This document shows positions 17,585-26,630 of a stretch of DNA of 64,000 nucleotides, piece by piece (position 1 is the stretch's first letter; every line of letters begins with the position of its first letter). Source of the DNA: Pseudomonadota bacterium (GTDB lineage Bacteria; Pseudomonadota; Gammaproteobacteria; Xanthomonadales; Xanthomonadaceae); assembly GCA_018242425.1 (NCBI GenBank), contig JAFEBX010000009.1, positions 124,001-188,000 on the forward strand, read 5' to 3'. Below the pieces are notes generated by a model. It made no database searches, was not told where the DNA came from, and saw only the letters and a list, made by a program, of their open reading frames with translations. Both the position numbers and the translations under genes were made by a program.

Positions 17585-19900
17585 TCAACGCGCCGGTGCG
17601 ACCAGGTATTCCTTCGGCGGCTCGGCACCCAGCAGGTTCTTCACGAAGAAGTCCCAGCGGCGACGCATCACGTAGTAGCTGTCCACGCCGTAGCCGTGGC
17701 GGGCGTGCGGCAGCAGCAGCAGATCGAAGTCCTTGTTCGCCTTCATCAACGCATCGACCACCTGCAGCGTCGACTGCGGCGGCACGTTGTCGTCCATCAG
17801 CCCATGGACCAGCATCAGCTTGCCCTTGAGGTTCTTGGCGTACGCAGCGTTGTCCTGGCCGGTGTAGTTGGTGGTGCCGTCGGCCTTCTTCTCGAGCAAG
17901 CCGTGATAGCGCTCGGCCCAGTCGTCCTCATAGGTCAGGTTGTCGTGGTTGCCGCTTTCAGCCCAACCTGCCTTGTACACGTCCGGGTAGCGGAACATGG
18001 CCGTCGCGGTGGCGTTGCCGCCGCCGGAATGACCCCAGATGCCGGCACGCGTCGCATCGACCCACGGATACTTCGCGGCGAGCTGCTTCAGCGCACCCAC
18101 CTGGTCCGGCAGGGTATTGTCGGCCATGTTGCCGTAATAGGCATCCTGGAACGCCTTGCTGCGCAGCGGGGTGCCCATGCCGTCAATCGCGATGACGATG
18201 AAGCCGAGCTCGGCCAACGCCTGGTTGTCGCCCTGCGCGGGCATGAAGCTGCGCGTGCGGATCGAACCGACCTGCGGACCCGGATAGATGTAGGTGACGA
18301 TCGGATACTTCTTGCTCGCATCGAAATTCGACGGCTTGTACATCTGGCCGTAGAGATCGGTCTTGCCATCGCGCGCCTTCACCGTGAACGATTCCGGCGC
18401 AACCCAGCCCGCCGCCTTCAGGCGGGTGAGATCGGCGCGCGCGAGTTCGCTCACCTGCTTGCCGTTGCCATCGCGCAGCACTGCGACCGGCGCGGTGGAG
18501 ATGGTCGAGTACACATCGACGAAATACTTGTCGTCGGCGGACGGGGTGATGGTGTGGTTGGCGTTTTCCGGCGTCAGAAGGGTGACGTCGCCGCCATCCA
18601 TGCCGACCTTGTAGTAGCGCACGAAGTAGGGATCGCCGCCTTCGCGACCGACGCCGCGGATCCACAGCGTGCGCGAGACGGGATCGATGTGGCCGATCTG
18701 GGTGACGTTCCAGTCGCCGCTGGTGATCTGGTGCTTGAGCTTGCCGGTGGCGAGATCATGCAGGTAGAGATGGCCCCAGTCGGATTTCTGGCTGAACCAG
18801 ATGAACTCGTTGCTCTCGGGCAGGTAACGCCAGTTGACCGAAGCCAGCGCCGGCGCGCTCTGGTACTGGGTGGCGACGGTTTCCTTGTAGACGTCGCGCA
18901 CCTTGCCGGTGGCGGCATCGGCCACGCGCAGGGTCGCGGACTTGTGGCCGCGATCGGTGCTGACGAAGGCCAGGGTCTTGCCGTCCTTCGCCCACTGCAC
19001 GTCTTCCCAGCCGCCGTCGCAGACCACGTCGTCGGCGCAAGTCGAGCGATGCTGGTCAGCCGGCATCTGCAGGCGCACGGTCTTCGGCGCGGCGCCCGAG
19101 ACATCGACGATGACGCGCTCGATCATCGTCACGTCCTTGTCGCCGGCGAACGGATACTTCCACTGCTGCACCTTCGGCGCGCCGACGCTGGTATCGACCA
19201 GCGTCATCGTGCTGGTCTTGCGCTGGTCCTGCTGGAAGGTGGCGATCTTCTTCGAATCCGGCGACCACACCACGACCGCTTCGTCGGTGTGCTTCCAGCC
19301 GGCGTTGTCGGTGGCGTAACCGTAATCGGGCTTGCCGTCGCTGGTGAGCTGGGTTTCCTTGCCGCTGGCGGTATCGCGCAGCCACAGATTCCATTTGCGG
19401 ATGAAGGCTTCGTGCTTGCCGTCGGGCGAAGCGACACCGGGTTCGTCGCCGGATTTCACCGCCGCGACCGGCGAACAAGCCTTGTCGTCGCAGCGATAGC
19501 TGCTCCCGCGCACGTCCACCACCATGACCGCGCCGTCGCGCTTGATGCCCGAGACCGGCAGCATGTCCACCTTCACAGGCGCGCCCTTGCCAGCGCGGGC
19601 CTGGTTCATCGCGTCGGCCAGTTTCTGGGCATCGAAGGCCGACGCGGATTTGCCGGTGGCCGGGTCAAGCCGCAGGAAGCGCGCCTTGCCACCGCTGGTC
19701 TCGCGGTAGACCACGCTGCCGTCGTCCAGCCAGCCGACAACGCTGACCATGCCGTCCACCAGCGGGCCGGTACGGTCTCCGAGGGTTTTCACGGCACGGT
19801 CGTAGTCGGCAGCGGTGAGCTGCGCGGGCGTTTGCGCCTGGGTCATCGGGGCGACGACCAGGCAGACGGCCAGCAGGGCCAGGCGGGAATGAGCACGCAT
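17585..19900 (-). CDS. S9 family peptidase (dipeptidyl peptidase IV-like), exported
   Basis: 771 residues. A signal peptide is clear (MRAHSRLALLAVCLVVAP..QAQ). A beta-propeller domain of about 450 residues is followed by an alpha/beta hydrolase with the nucleophile in GIWGHSGGGNATATAM, the acid in HGLMDDNVPPQ and the histidine in LPHARHGY, the order Ser-Asp-His of family S9. Such enzymes release N-terminal dipeptides, often Xaa-Pro, in the periplasm. The elbow reads GHSGGG rather than the GWSYGG common in DPP-IV, so exact specificity is uncertain. The start at 19900 is set by the signal peptide. Proline-dipeptide release would fit the hydroxyproline catabolism encoded nearby, but this is inference. 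Confidence 0.9.
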   Translation of the reverse strand: MRAHSRLALLAVCLVVAPMTQAQTPAQLTAADYDRAVKTLGDRTGPLVDGMVSVVGWLDDGSVVYRETSGGKARFLRLDPATGKSASAFDAQKLADAMNQARAGKGAPVKVDMLPVSGIKRDGAVMVVDVRGSSYRCDDKACSPVAAVKSGDEPGVASPDGKHEAFIRKWNLWLRDTASGKETQLTSDGKPDYGYATDNAGWKHTDEAVVVWSPDSKKIATFQQDQRKTSTMTLVDTSVGAPKVQQWKYPFAGDKDVTMIERVIVDVSGAAPKTVRLQMPADQHRSTCADDVVCDGGWEDVQWAKDGKTLAFVSTDRGHKSATLRVADAATGKVRDVYKETVATQYQSAPALASVNWRYLPESNEFIWFSQKSDWGHLYLHDLATGKLKHQITSGDWNVTQIGHIDPVSRTLWIRGVGREGGDPYFVRYYKVGMDGGDVTLLTPENANHTITPSADDKYFVDVYSTISTAPVAVLRDGNGKQVSELARADLTRLKAAGWVAPESFTVKARDGKTDLYGQMYKPSNFDASKKYPIVTYIYPGPQVGSIRTRSFMPAQGDNQALAELGFIVIAIDGMGTPLRSKAFQDAYYGNMADNTLPDQVGALKQLAAKYPWVDATRAGIWGHSGGGNATATAMFRYPDVYKAGWAESGNHDNLTYEDDWAERYHGLLEKKADGTTNYTGQDNAAYAKNLKGKLMLVHGLMDDNVPPQSTLQVVDALMKANKDFDLLLLPHARHGYGVDSYYVMRRRWDFFVKNLLGAEPPKEYLVAPAR

Positions 19901-19997
19901 CGGGATTCCGGAGGGCGGAGGTATTCCTTCGATGCTACCCGTCGCCGCGCCGCGCCGACACATGACTTCCGACCTATGCGCTCCAGGGCCGGCCAAC

Positions 19998-20024
19998 AAA
20001 AAAGCGGGCCGGAGCCCGCTTTCG
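19998..20024 (-). terminator. Intrinsic terminator of the small exported protein gene
   Basis: AAAGCGGGC and its complement GCCCGCTTT form a 9-bp stem around a short CGGA loop (20000-20021). On the minus strand it is followed by a T-run (TTTTTTGTTGG), so it ends transcription of the gene at 20043-20462 before the peptidase gene. Confidence 0.85.
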
Positions 20025-20042
20025 TCAACCCGCGCCGGCTGC

Positions 20043-20462
20043 TCAGCCTTCGTGGTTGAGCGACGCCACGCTGAGATTGGCCTTGATGTCGTTCGACAGG
20101 AACTGCATCCAGTTAAGGTAGTTCGGGTGGATTTCTTCCGTCCCGTTGCGATCCTTCTTGTATTCAAGGTTGGTGCTGTCGACGTAGGCGAGCTTCACCT
20201 GGCCATTGCCATAGGTCACCTTGATCTTGGCGACATGCTCGCGCAGATGCAGGGTGCTGTCGATGACGCCAGGGGTTTCGGAGTCGACCTCCCAGCCTCG
20301 CTGCAGCAGTGCCCGCCTGATTTCCTTTGAAATCTCCTTGTCCGACAAATTGGCCGGAACGGTGATCGGTGCAGGGTTCACCAGGGGTGCATGGCGCGCC
20401 GCCACATTCCCCGAAAACACGATCGCAGCCAGCCCCGCCAGCAGGGCAATCTTCAACTTCAT
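20043..20462 (-). CDS. Small exported protein of unknown function
   Basis: 139 residues with a signal peptide (MKLKIALLAGLAAIVFSGNVAA). The mature part contains LSDKEISKEIRRALLQRGWEVD and a strand-rich segment that looks like a small two-layer alpha/beta periplasmic fold seen in many gammaproteobacterial hypothetical lipoprotein-like proteins. There is no lipobox cysteine and no enzyme motif, and I do not recognise the family. The start at 20462 is fixed by the signal peptide. A terminator follows the stop. It is divergent from the pigment ketosynthase operon, with a 196-bp shared upstream region. Confidence 0.75.
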   Translation of the reverse strand: MKLKIALLAGLAAIVFSGNVAARHAPLVNPAPITVPANLSDKEISKEIRRALLQRGWEVDSETPGVIDSTLHLREHVAKIKVTYGNGQVKLAYVDSTNLEYKKDRNGTEEIHPNYLNWMQFLSNDIKANLSVASLNHEG

Positions 20463-20625
20463 CAATGAACTCCCCAAAAAGTATGGTTTGGTCGCCTCCC
20501 CCCGGAGGCAATCCGATCTTATCGCCTTGTCGGCATCGACAGGCCCGCGATGCGCGGAACCGTGACGCCAGTCGGCCCGCACTGCAACATGACCGGTTCA
20601 AGGCGGCTTCATCGGGTGCCCGGTC

Positions 20626-20631
20626 TATAAT
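20626..20631 (+). promoter_or_regulatory. Perfect -10 box upstream of the left pigment operon
   Basis: TATAAT, a consensus -10 hexamer, stands 27 nt before the GTG start of the ketosynthase gene in an otherwise GC-rich region. No good -35 is found at 16-18 bp, so an activator or extended promoter may be needed. Predicted transcription start is near 20638. Confidence 0.5.
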
Positions 20632-20658
20632 TTCCGGCCATTCCCCGCCCGATCCTTC

Positions 20659-21867
20659 GTGACCGATTCCCGAACCGCCCAGCGCATGCCTCCGGTGGCG
20701 ATCCGCGCCCATACCGCCACCACGGCCCTCGGCCGCGGGCGGCAGGCACAGGCCAACGCCCTCCACGCGGGACGCAGCGGCCTTCGCCGCAACGATTTCA
20801 GCCACGCACCCCTGGACTGCTGGATCGGCCGGGTCGCCGGCGTCGAGGACGAGGCGCTGCCCGAAGCGCTTTCCGCCTGGGAATGCCGCAACAACCGCCT
20901 CGCCTGGATCGCCCTCCAACAGGACGGGGTGATGGACGCGCTGCGCGAAGCGGTCGAACGCCATGGAGCGGACCGCGTCGCGCTGGTGGTCGGGACATCG
21001 ACATCGAGCATCGGCGCCACCGAGGAAGCCTACGAACGACTGGTCGATGACGCCTTCCCGGCGGACCTCGCCCGCCCGATCATCCACACCCCGCATTCGC
21101 TCGGCCATTTCCTCCAGCACGCCACCGGCCTGCGCGGCCCGAGCATCACCGTCGCGACCGCCTGCTCGTCGAGCGCCAAGGTGTTCGCGCAGGCAGCGCG
21201 ACTGATCCAGTCCGGCGTGGTCGATGCCGCGCTGGTCGGCGGTGTCGATACCCTGTGTGGCAGCGTGCTGTTCGGCTTCAATTCGCTGGGACTGGTGTCG
21301 ACGCAACCGTGTCGTCCATTCGATGCGCGGCGCGATGGCATCTCGCTGGGCGAGGCCGGCGGCTTCGCGGTGCTGGAGCGCGTCGATGGCGACGAATCCG
21401 GCGGACTGCGCCTGCTCGGCTACGGCGAATCCAGCGACGCCCACCACATGTCGACGCCGCATCCGGAAGGCCTCGGCGCGCAACTGGCGATGCGCGATGC
21501 GCTGGCACGCGCCGGGCTGGAAGCGGCGGACATCGATCACCTCAACCTGCACGGCACCGCCACGCCGGCGAATGATCGCGTCGAGATGATCGCGATCTCG
21601 GCGATGTTCCCCGACACGCTGCACGCAGCGAGCACCAAGGGATTCACCGGCCACACGCTGGGCGCGGCCGGCATCGTCGAATCGGTGTTCGCGTTGATCG
21701 CGCTGGAAGACGGCATCCTGCCCGCCACGCTCAACAGCGACTCGCCCGATCCCGGCTGCGGCCCGCAGATCCGTTTCGCCGAGGATTCGCGCCCGATCCG
21801 CCACGCCATGAACAATTCGTTCGGCTTCGGCGGCAACAACTGTTCGCTGGTGTTCGGTCGCGCATGA
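20659..21867 (+). CDS. Aryl polyene beta-ketoacyl-ACP synthase
   Basis: 402 residues, FabF/FabB-like. The Cys-His-His triad is complete: Cys169 in VATACSSSAKV, His298 in NLHGTATPAND and His332 in GFTGHTLGAAG. It condenses malonyl-ACP onto the growing polyene on ACP. It heads a tightly overlapped operon: its stop overlaps the chain-length-factor start by 4 nt. The start is GTG at 20659, placed 27 nt after TATAAT; an ATG at 20686 is the alternative. Together with the downstream chain-length factor it forms the KS-alpha/KS-beta pair typical of aryl polyene and xanthomonadin clusters, rather than primary fatty acid synthesis. Confidence 0.9.
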   Translation: MTDSRTAQRMPPVAIRAHTATTALGRGRQAQANALHAGRSGLRRNDFSHAPLDCWIGRVAGVEDEALPEALSAWECRNNRLAWIALQQDGVMDALREAVERHGADRVALVVGTSTSSIGATEEAYERLVDDAFPADLARPIIHTPHSLGHFLQHATGLRGPSITVATACSSSAKVFAQAARLIQSGVVDAALVGGVDTLCGSVLFGFNSLGLVSTQPCRPFDARRDGISLGEAGGFAVLERVDGDESGGLRLLGYGESSDAHHMSTPHPEGLGAQLAMRDALARAGLEAADIDHLNLHGTATPANDRVEMIAISAMFPDTLHAASTKGFTGHTLGAAGIVESVFALIALEDGILPATLNSDSPDPGCGPQIRFAEDSRPIRHAMNNSFGFGGNNCSLVFGRA

Positions 21868-22649
21868 GCGGATTGAACGCCACCATCGAAGGCATCGGTT
21901 TCTGGACCCGCGGGATTCCGGACTGGAGCGCTGCTCGCCAATTCGTCGCCAGCGGCGAATTGCCCGCTGATGCACCCTCGAAACCTTCGCCGCAATTGCT
22001 GCCCGCCAACGAACGCCGGCGCGCGCCGGAATCGGTGGCGGTGGCGCTGGAAGTCGCCCAGGCCGCGTGCAGCGATGCCGGGCGCGACCCGAAGACGCTG
22101 GCTTCCATTTTCGCCAGCACCGACGGCGACCTGCCGATCACCGATTACATCTGCGCCACCTTGCGCGACGCCCCCGATGCGCTGTCGCCGACCAAGTTCC
22201 ACAACTCCGTGCACAACGCCGCCGCCGGTTACTGGACGATCGGCCAGGGCTGCATGGCGCCGTCGACCGCATTGAGCGCGTTCGCCTGCACCTTCGCGCA
22301 AGGCCTCCTCGAGGCAATGGTGAATCTCGCCTGCGGCGAACCGGCCATCCTGCTCGCTGCCTACGACACCGGCGCGACCGGCCCGCTGTCCTCGGTGTCG
22401 AACGGAACCGGATTGCTCGGCGGCGCGCTGGTGCTGGCGCCTGCCGGCGGCAAGGGACCACGGCTGTCAGCGACACTGGTTGATGGCGAAGGCGATGCCA
22501 ACGATGGCACGCTGGCGCGCCACGCCTCCGGGAACCGCATGGCGAAAATGCTGCCGCTGTTCGACCTGCTCGCCACCGGCAAGGATGGCGAGGTACAACT
22601 CGATGCCGGCGCCGGACGCGCACTACGCCTGGAAATCCGTCATGGCTGA
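21864..22649 (+). CDS. Beta-ketoacyl synthase chain length factor
   Basis: 261 residues. It resembles the N-terminal half of a ketosynthase (Ketoacyl-synt_2 type) but lacks the nucleophilic cysteine: the equivalent region reads MAPSTALSAFACTFAQGLLEA, and neither late catalytic histidine block is present. FHNSVHNAAAGYW is the family signature. It is expected to dimerise with the preceding ketosynthase and set polyene length. Starts at ATGA overlapping the ketosynthase stop and ends overlapping the glycosyltransferase start by 8 nt. Confidence 0.88.
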   Translation: MSGLNATIEGIGFWTRGIPDWSAARQFVASGELPADAPSKPSPQLLPANERRRAPESVAVALEVAQAACSDAGRDPKTLASIFASTDGDLPITDYICATLRDAPDALSPTKFHNSVHNAAAGYWTIGQGCMAPSTALSAFACTFAQGLLEAMVNLACGEPAILLAAYDTGATGPLSSVSNGTGLLGGALVLAPAGGKGPRLSATLVDGEGDANDGTLARHASGNRMAKMLPLFDLLATGKDGEVQLDAGAGRALRLEIRHG

Positions 22650-23415
22650 GCCAACACGACTCGATCGCGGCAACGTCGCCGTGGTGATCCCGGCGCTGAA
22701 CGAACGCCTGCGCATCCGCGAAGTCGCGAGCGAGGCCCTGCAGCACATCGACCACGTGATCGTGGTCGACGACGGTTCCGATGACGGCACTTCCGATTGC
22801 GTGCGCGATCTTCCCGTCACCCTGCTGCGCCATTCCCGGCGCATGGGCAAGGGCCAGTCCCTGCGCGACGGTTTCGCCGAAGCCGCGCGCATGGGCATGC
22901 AGGCGGTGGCGACGATGGATGGCGACGGCCAGCACAAGGCCTCCGACCTGCCGCGCCTGATCGCCGCCGCCAATCGCCACCCCGGCGCACTGGTGGTCGG
23001 CGCGCGCCTGAAGAAACGCGCATCGCAACCGTGGTATCGCCGCATCGGCAACGACTTCGGCGACTGGGGAATCAGCTGGGGTTGCGGCTATCGCGTCGTC
23101 GATACCCAGAGCGGCCAGCGCCTGTATCCACGCGCGGTGTTCACCCTGCCCGACGTGCCCGGCGAAGGGTTCGTGTTCGAAGCGCAGATGCTGATGTCGG
23201 CGTCGCGCCAGGCCGGCGCCGGCGTGGTCGCGGTGCCGGTGGAAGCACGCTACGCCAGCGCCGAGCAGGAATTCCGCAAGAGCCATTTCCGCCTGTTCCG
23301 TGATCTCTACAACATCACTTCGCACACGGTGAAATTCATCCTGGCGCGTGGCGACGTGGTGCGCGAATACCGCGTAACGCGGGCCCACCCCCCGGTCATC
23401 GATCAGGACGCATGA
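22642..23415 (+). CDS. Family 2 glycosyltransferase of the pigment cluster
   Basis: 257 residues, GT-A fold: VAVVIPALNERLRIREV, VVDDGSDDGT, and the metal-binding DGDGQH. There is no membrane segment, so it is a soluble or peripheral cytoplasmic enzyme. GT2 proteins of this type are regular members of aryl polyene clusters and are thought to modify the lipid or sugar anchor of the pigment; donor and acceptor are unknown. The start at 22642 overlaps the preceding gene by 8 nt; the stop overlaps the next gene by 4 nt (ATGA). An upstream in-frame extension is rejected because it would be fully inside the chain-length-factor gene. Confidence 0.88.
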   Translation: MAEPTRLDRGNVAVVIPALNERLRIREVASEALQHIDHVIVVDDGSDDGTSDCVRDLPVTLLRHSRRMGKGQSLRDGFAEAARMGMQAVATMDGDGQHKASDLPRLIAAANRHPGALVVGARLKKRASQPWYRRIGNDFGDWGISWGCGYRVVDTQSGQRLYPRAVFTLPDVPGEGFVFEAQMLMSASRQAGAGVVAVPVEARYASAEQEFRKSHFRLFRDLYNITSHTVKFILARGDVVREYRVTRAHPPVIDQDA

Positions 23416-25025
23416 ACAACAAAGTCGACGTCGTCATCCTCGGCGGCGGCCTCGCCGGCCTGAGCCTGTCGATCCAGCTCAAGCGCATGGATCCGGCGTT
23501 GCATGTCGTGGTGATCGAACGCCAGCAACATCCGGTGCGCGAGGCGGCGTTCAAGGTCGGCGAATCGACGGTGGAAATCGCCGCGCATTATTTTGGCCAC
23601 GTCCTCGGCCTGCGCGAGCACCTCGATGGCGAGCAGATCCGCAAGTTCGGTTTCCGCTTCTTCTTCTCGGATGGCGTCGAAGCCATCGATCGCTGCAGCG
23701 AACTCGGCGTCAGCAAACTGTTGCCGATGACTTCATGGCAACTCGATCGTGGCCGCTTCGAGAACTTCCTCGGCGATCGCGCGCGCGAACTCGGCGTGGT
23801 CTTCCTCGACGGCGCCACGGTGAAGCACATGGATCCCGCCAGCGACGACGGACTGCACGCGGTCGAATTCGAACATGAAGGCATCGCCACCCGGCTGGAA
23901 GCGCGCTGGCTGGTCGATGCCGCGGGGCGCGCCAGCCTGCTCAAGCGCAAGTTCGCTCTCGCCGAAGACAATCCGCACGACGTCAACGCCGCATGGTGGC
24001 GCGTCGACGGCATCGTCGATCCCAACCTGTGGTCGCGCGACAACGACTGGCTGCTGCGTTGCACGCCGCCGGATCGCTGGCGTTCCACCAACCACCTGTG
24101 CGGCCGCGGTTACTGGGCGTGGATGATCCCGCTCGCCTCCGGCGCGCATTCGATCGGCATCGTCGCCGATGGCGCAACGCATCCGCTGGAAAAACTGAAG
24201 ACCCACGAACTCGCGACCGCATGGCTGCGCGAGCACCAGCCGGCGCTGGCCAAACTGCTGGACGATCCGCGCCACGCGCTGCAGGACTTCCGCTTCCTGC
24301 GCCACTTCTCGCACGGCTGCAGGCAGGTGTTCTCGGGCGATCGCTGGGCGATCACCGGTGAAGCGGGACTGTTCCTGGATCCGTTCTATTCGCCAGGCAG
24401 CGATTTCATCGCCATCGGCAACACCTACATCTGCGACCTGATCCGCCGCGACCGCGCCAACCAGCCGTTCGCGCCGTATGCCGGGATCTACCAGCAGCTG
24501 ATCGATTCCTTCTTCACCAACACCATGACGCTCTACCGCGGCCAGTACGCGCTGTTCGGCGACGCCCGGGTGATGCCGCTCAAGGTGATCTGGGACTACA
24601 CCTACTACTGGTCGCTGCTGGCGCCGCTGTTCACCGGCGATCGCATCGCCGATATCGCCATGCTCGGCAAGCTGCGGCCCACGCTCGATCGCGCCACCAG
24701 CCTGAACATCGCGATGCAGGCGCTGTTGCGTACCTGGGGCGAGCGCAATGGCACGCCATCGCCGCCGCAGGATGGGCGGTTGCTCGACCAATACCTGATC
24801 CCGTGGTTCCACGAGCTCAATCGCGCGCTCACCGATCCGCCACTGGACGATGCTGCCTTCCAGGAACGCATCAATGCCAATGTCGCGCTGATGGAGCGAC
24901 TGGCGCTGCAGCTGCTCGTCGAAGCGCGCAAGGACCATCCCGATATCGACGACTTCGGGCTTGCGGCAATGCTGGCGGACGTGGCGCCCGGGGAACCGCT
25001 GTTGCAATCCCCCTGGGTGGATTGA
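23412..25025 (+). CDS. Flavin-dependent halogenase-like oxidoreductase (first)
   Basis: 537 residues. The FAD-binding GGGLAG motif is near residue 12, FKVGESTVEIAAHYFG follows near 40-60, and GYWAWMIPL supplies the W-x-W-x-I-P motif that marks flavin-dependent halogenases and separates them from monooxygenases. A lysine in IRKFGFRFFF is a candidate for the catalytic halogenase lysine. Xanthomonadins are brominated aryl polyenes, so a halogenase is expected in such a cluster. It is last in the left operon (ATGA overlap with the GT2). The next gene is convergent 5 bp away. Alternatively it may be an oxygenase acting on the aryl head. Confidence 0.82.
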   Translation: MNNKVDVVILGGGLAGLSLSIQLKRMDPALHVVVIERQQHPVREAAFKVGESTVEIAAHYFGHVLGLREHLDGEQIRKFGFRFFFSDGVEAIDRCSELGVSKLLPMTSWQLDRGRFENFLGDRARELGVVFLDGATVKHMDPASDDGLHAVEFEHEGIATRLEARWLVDAAGRASLLKRKFALAEDNPHDVNAAWWRVDGIVDPNLWSRDNDWLLRCTPPDRWRSTNHLCGRGYWAWMIPLASGAHSIGIVADGATHPLEKLKTHELATAWLREHQPALAKLLDDPRHALQDFRFLRHFSHGCRQVFSGDRWAITGEAGLFLDPFYSPGSDFIAIGNTYICDLIRRDRANQPFAPYAGIYQQLIDSFFTNTMTLYRGQYALFGDARVMPLKVIWDYTYYWSLLAPLFTGDRIADIAMLGKLRPTLDRATSLNIAMQALLRTWGERNGTPSPPQDGRLLDQYLIPWFHELNRALTDPPLDDAAFQERINANVALMERLALQLLVEARKDHPDIDDFGLAAMLADVAPGEPLLQSPWVD

Positions 25026-25029
25026 GCGA

Positions 25030-26607
25030 TCAGGCGTCGATCGACGCATCCGTCCAACGGCCGTCGACGCAGCGCTGGATGCGATCCGGATTGGCATTGC
25101 GCAAGGCATGCGGCAAACGATCGTCACGCACGCCGTCGTAACTCTGCAGTTGCGCGAAACGAAGAATCGCGCCTGGCATGCCTACCGAGGTGAATCCGGG
25201 ATGGCTGGTGCTCGGATAGGGTCCGCCATGCTGCATCGCCGGGCTCACGGCAACGCCGGTCGGCCATTTGTCGTCGATCAATCGACCCACGCGCGGACGC
25301 AGCGCGTGCGCCACGCGCGCGTACGCGGCATCGTCGCCGCCATCGCCGGCGCTCCACAAGCTGCCGGTCAGATTTCCTTCCAGCGTGCGCGCGATCGCGA
25401 CTGCATCCTCGATGTTGTCATAGCGCACCAGTAGCGACACCGGCCCGAAGGCCTCGCGCTGCAGGGCGGCGGCATGGGCGAAGAAGGTTCGCGCGTCCAC
25501 CGACAGCAGCACCGGCACATGTCGCGCCCCGACGCCGGCCGCGCCGATCGTGCCTGCCAGCACCGATGCACCCGCATCCACCAGCGACTGCGCGCTGGCG
25601 ACCAGATGGCGTTGCACACCGGCGGACAGCAACACTGCCGGCGCAGCAGCCGCGAACTTCTCCGCGACTTGCGCAACGAACGCATCGCCGTGCGCGCCGG
25701 CCGGCACCAGCACCATGCCCGGATTGGTGCAGAACTGGCCACCGCCCATCGTGCATGACTGGAAGAACCCGTCGGCGATCTCGCTGCCGCGCTCGCGCAG
25801 GGCGCCGGGCAGCAGGAAGACCGGATTCACGCTCGACATTTCCGCGTACATCGGAATGCCGGCGGCATCCGCGGACGCCTTCAACGCCATGCCCGCGGCG
25901 CGGCTTCCGGTGAACCCGATGGCGCCGATGCGCGCGTCGCCGGCGAGGGTCAGGCCTTGCATCGGGTCGATCTCGTACAACAACTGCAAGGCGGCGCGCG
26001 GCAACCCGGCTTGCACGATCGCGTCCAATGCGATCGCGGCCAGCAGGCGGCTGGTCCCCGGATGGGACGGATGCGCTTTCGCGATCACCGGATTGCGCGC
26101 GGCGATCGCCGAAGCGAAATCACTGCCGGCGACGGCGTTGAACGCGAACGGGAAGTTGTTGGGGCCGAACACCAGCACCGGCTTGCCAAGTGGCGCGAAG
26201 TGCGCGCGCAACCGGGCCCTGGTATCGATCACCGGATGCGTCCATGCATGGCTGCGCACGGCCTGTGCCGCCTGGCGCAACTGGCCGCTGGTGCGCGGCA
26301 ATTCGACATCGGCCAGGCGCGGCGACGCCGGCAATCCGGTTTCGGCATGGGCGACCGCAACCAGTGCATCCTTCGCCGCCTCGATGCCATCGGCATAGGC
26401 ATCGAGGAAGGCCGCGATGCGCTCCGGCGGCGTCGCCATCAAGGCGTCCACCGCCTGCGTCGCGGCCACTACGGCCTGCTCGATGTCTTCCGCGCCCGAG
26501 CGCGGGAACTCCGCACCGATTTCCTCCCCGCTGGCCGGATCGATCGCGCGGAATCGTCCGATCGCGGCGGCAGCGCGCCACTCGCCATTGATCAGTACGG
26601 ATTCCAT
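25030..26607 (-). CDS. 2-oxoglutarate semialdehyde dehydrogenase (aldehyde dehydrogenase family)
   Basis: 525 residues. The aldehyde dehydrogenase signatures are present: FGPNNFPFAFN, IGFTGSRAAG, the active-site Glu in YAEMSSVNP and the nucleophilic Cys in GGGQFCTNPG. The family branch (KGSADH) oxidises 2-oxoglutarate semialdehyde with NAD(P)+ to 2-oxoglutarate, the last step of hydroxyproline breakdown. This fits because the preceding genes are a DapA-family protein and a proline-racemase-family enzyme. The start at 26607 (MESVLING) has the family N-terminus; a longer in-frame extension overlapping the DapA-type gene is rejected. It is third in a minus-strand operon with gaps of 19 and 23 nt. 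Confidence 0.9.
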   Translation of the reverse strand: MESVLINGEWRAAAAIGRFRAIDPASGEEIGAEFPRSGAEDIEQAVVAATQAVDALMATPPERIAAFLDAYADGIEAAKDALVAVAHAETGLPASPRLADVELPRTSGQLRQAAQAVRSHAWTHPVIDTRARLRAHFAPLGKPVLVFGPNNFPFAFNAVAGSDFASAIAARNPVIAKAHPSHPGTSRLLAAIALDAIVQAGLPRAALQLLYEIDPMQGLTLAGDARIGAIGFTGSRAAGMALKASADAAGIPMYAEMSSVNPVFLLPGALRERGSEIADGFFQSCTMGGGQFCTNPGMVLVPAGAHGDAFVAQVAEKFAAAAPAVLLSAGVQRHLVASAQSLVDAGASVLAGTIGAAGVGARHVPVLLSVDARTFFAHAAALQREAFGPVSLLVRYDNIEDAVAIARTLEGNLTGSLWSAGDGGDDAAYARVAHALRPRVGRLIDDKWPTGVAVSPAMQHGGPYPSTSHPGFTSVGMPGAILRFAQLQSYDGVRDDRLPHALRNANPDRIQRCVDGRWTDASIDA

Positions 26608-26630
26608 GTGGTCGTGTCCTGCGGTCGGGT

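Noticed and set aside
20659..21867. Primary fatty acid ketosynthase (FabF/FabB) assignment
   Set aside because: It is followed by a chain-length factor and pigment genes in an overlapping operon, not by acpP or fabD/fabG of primary metabolism.
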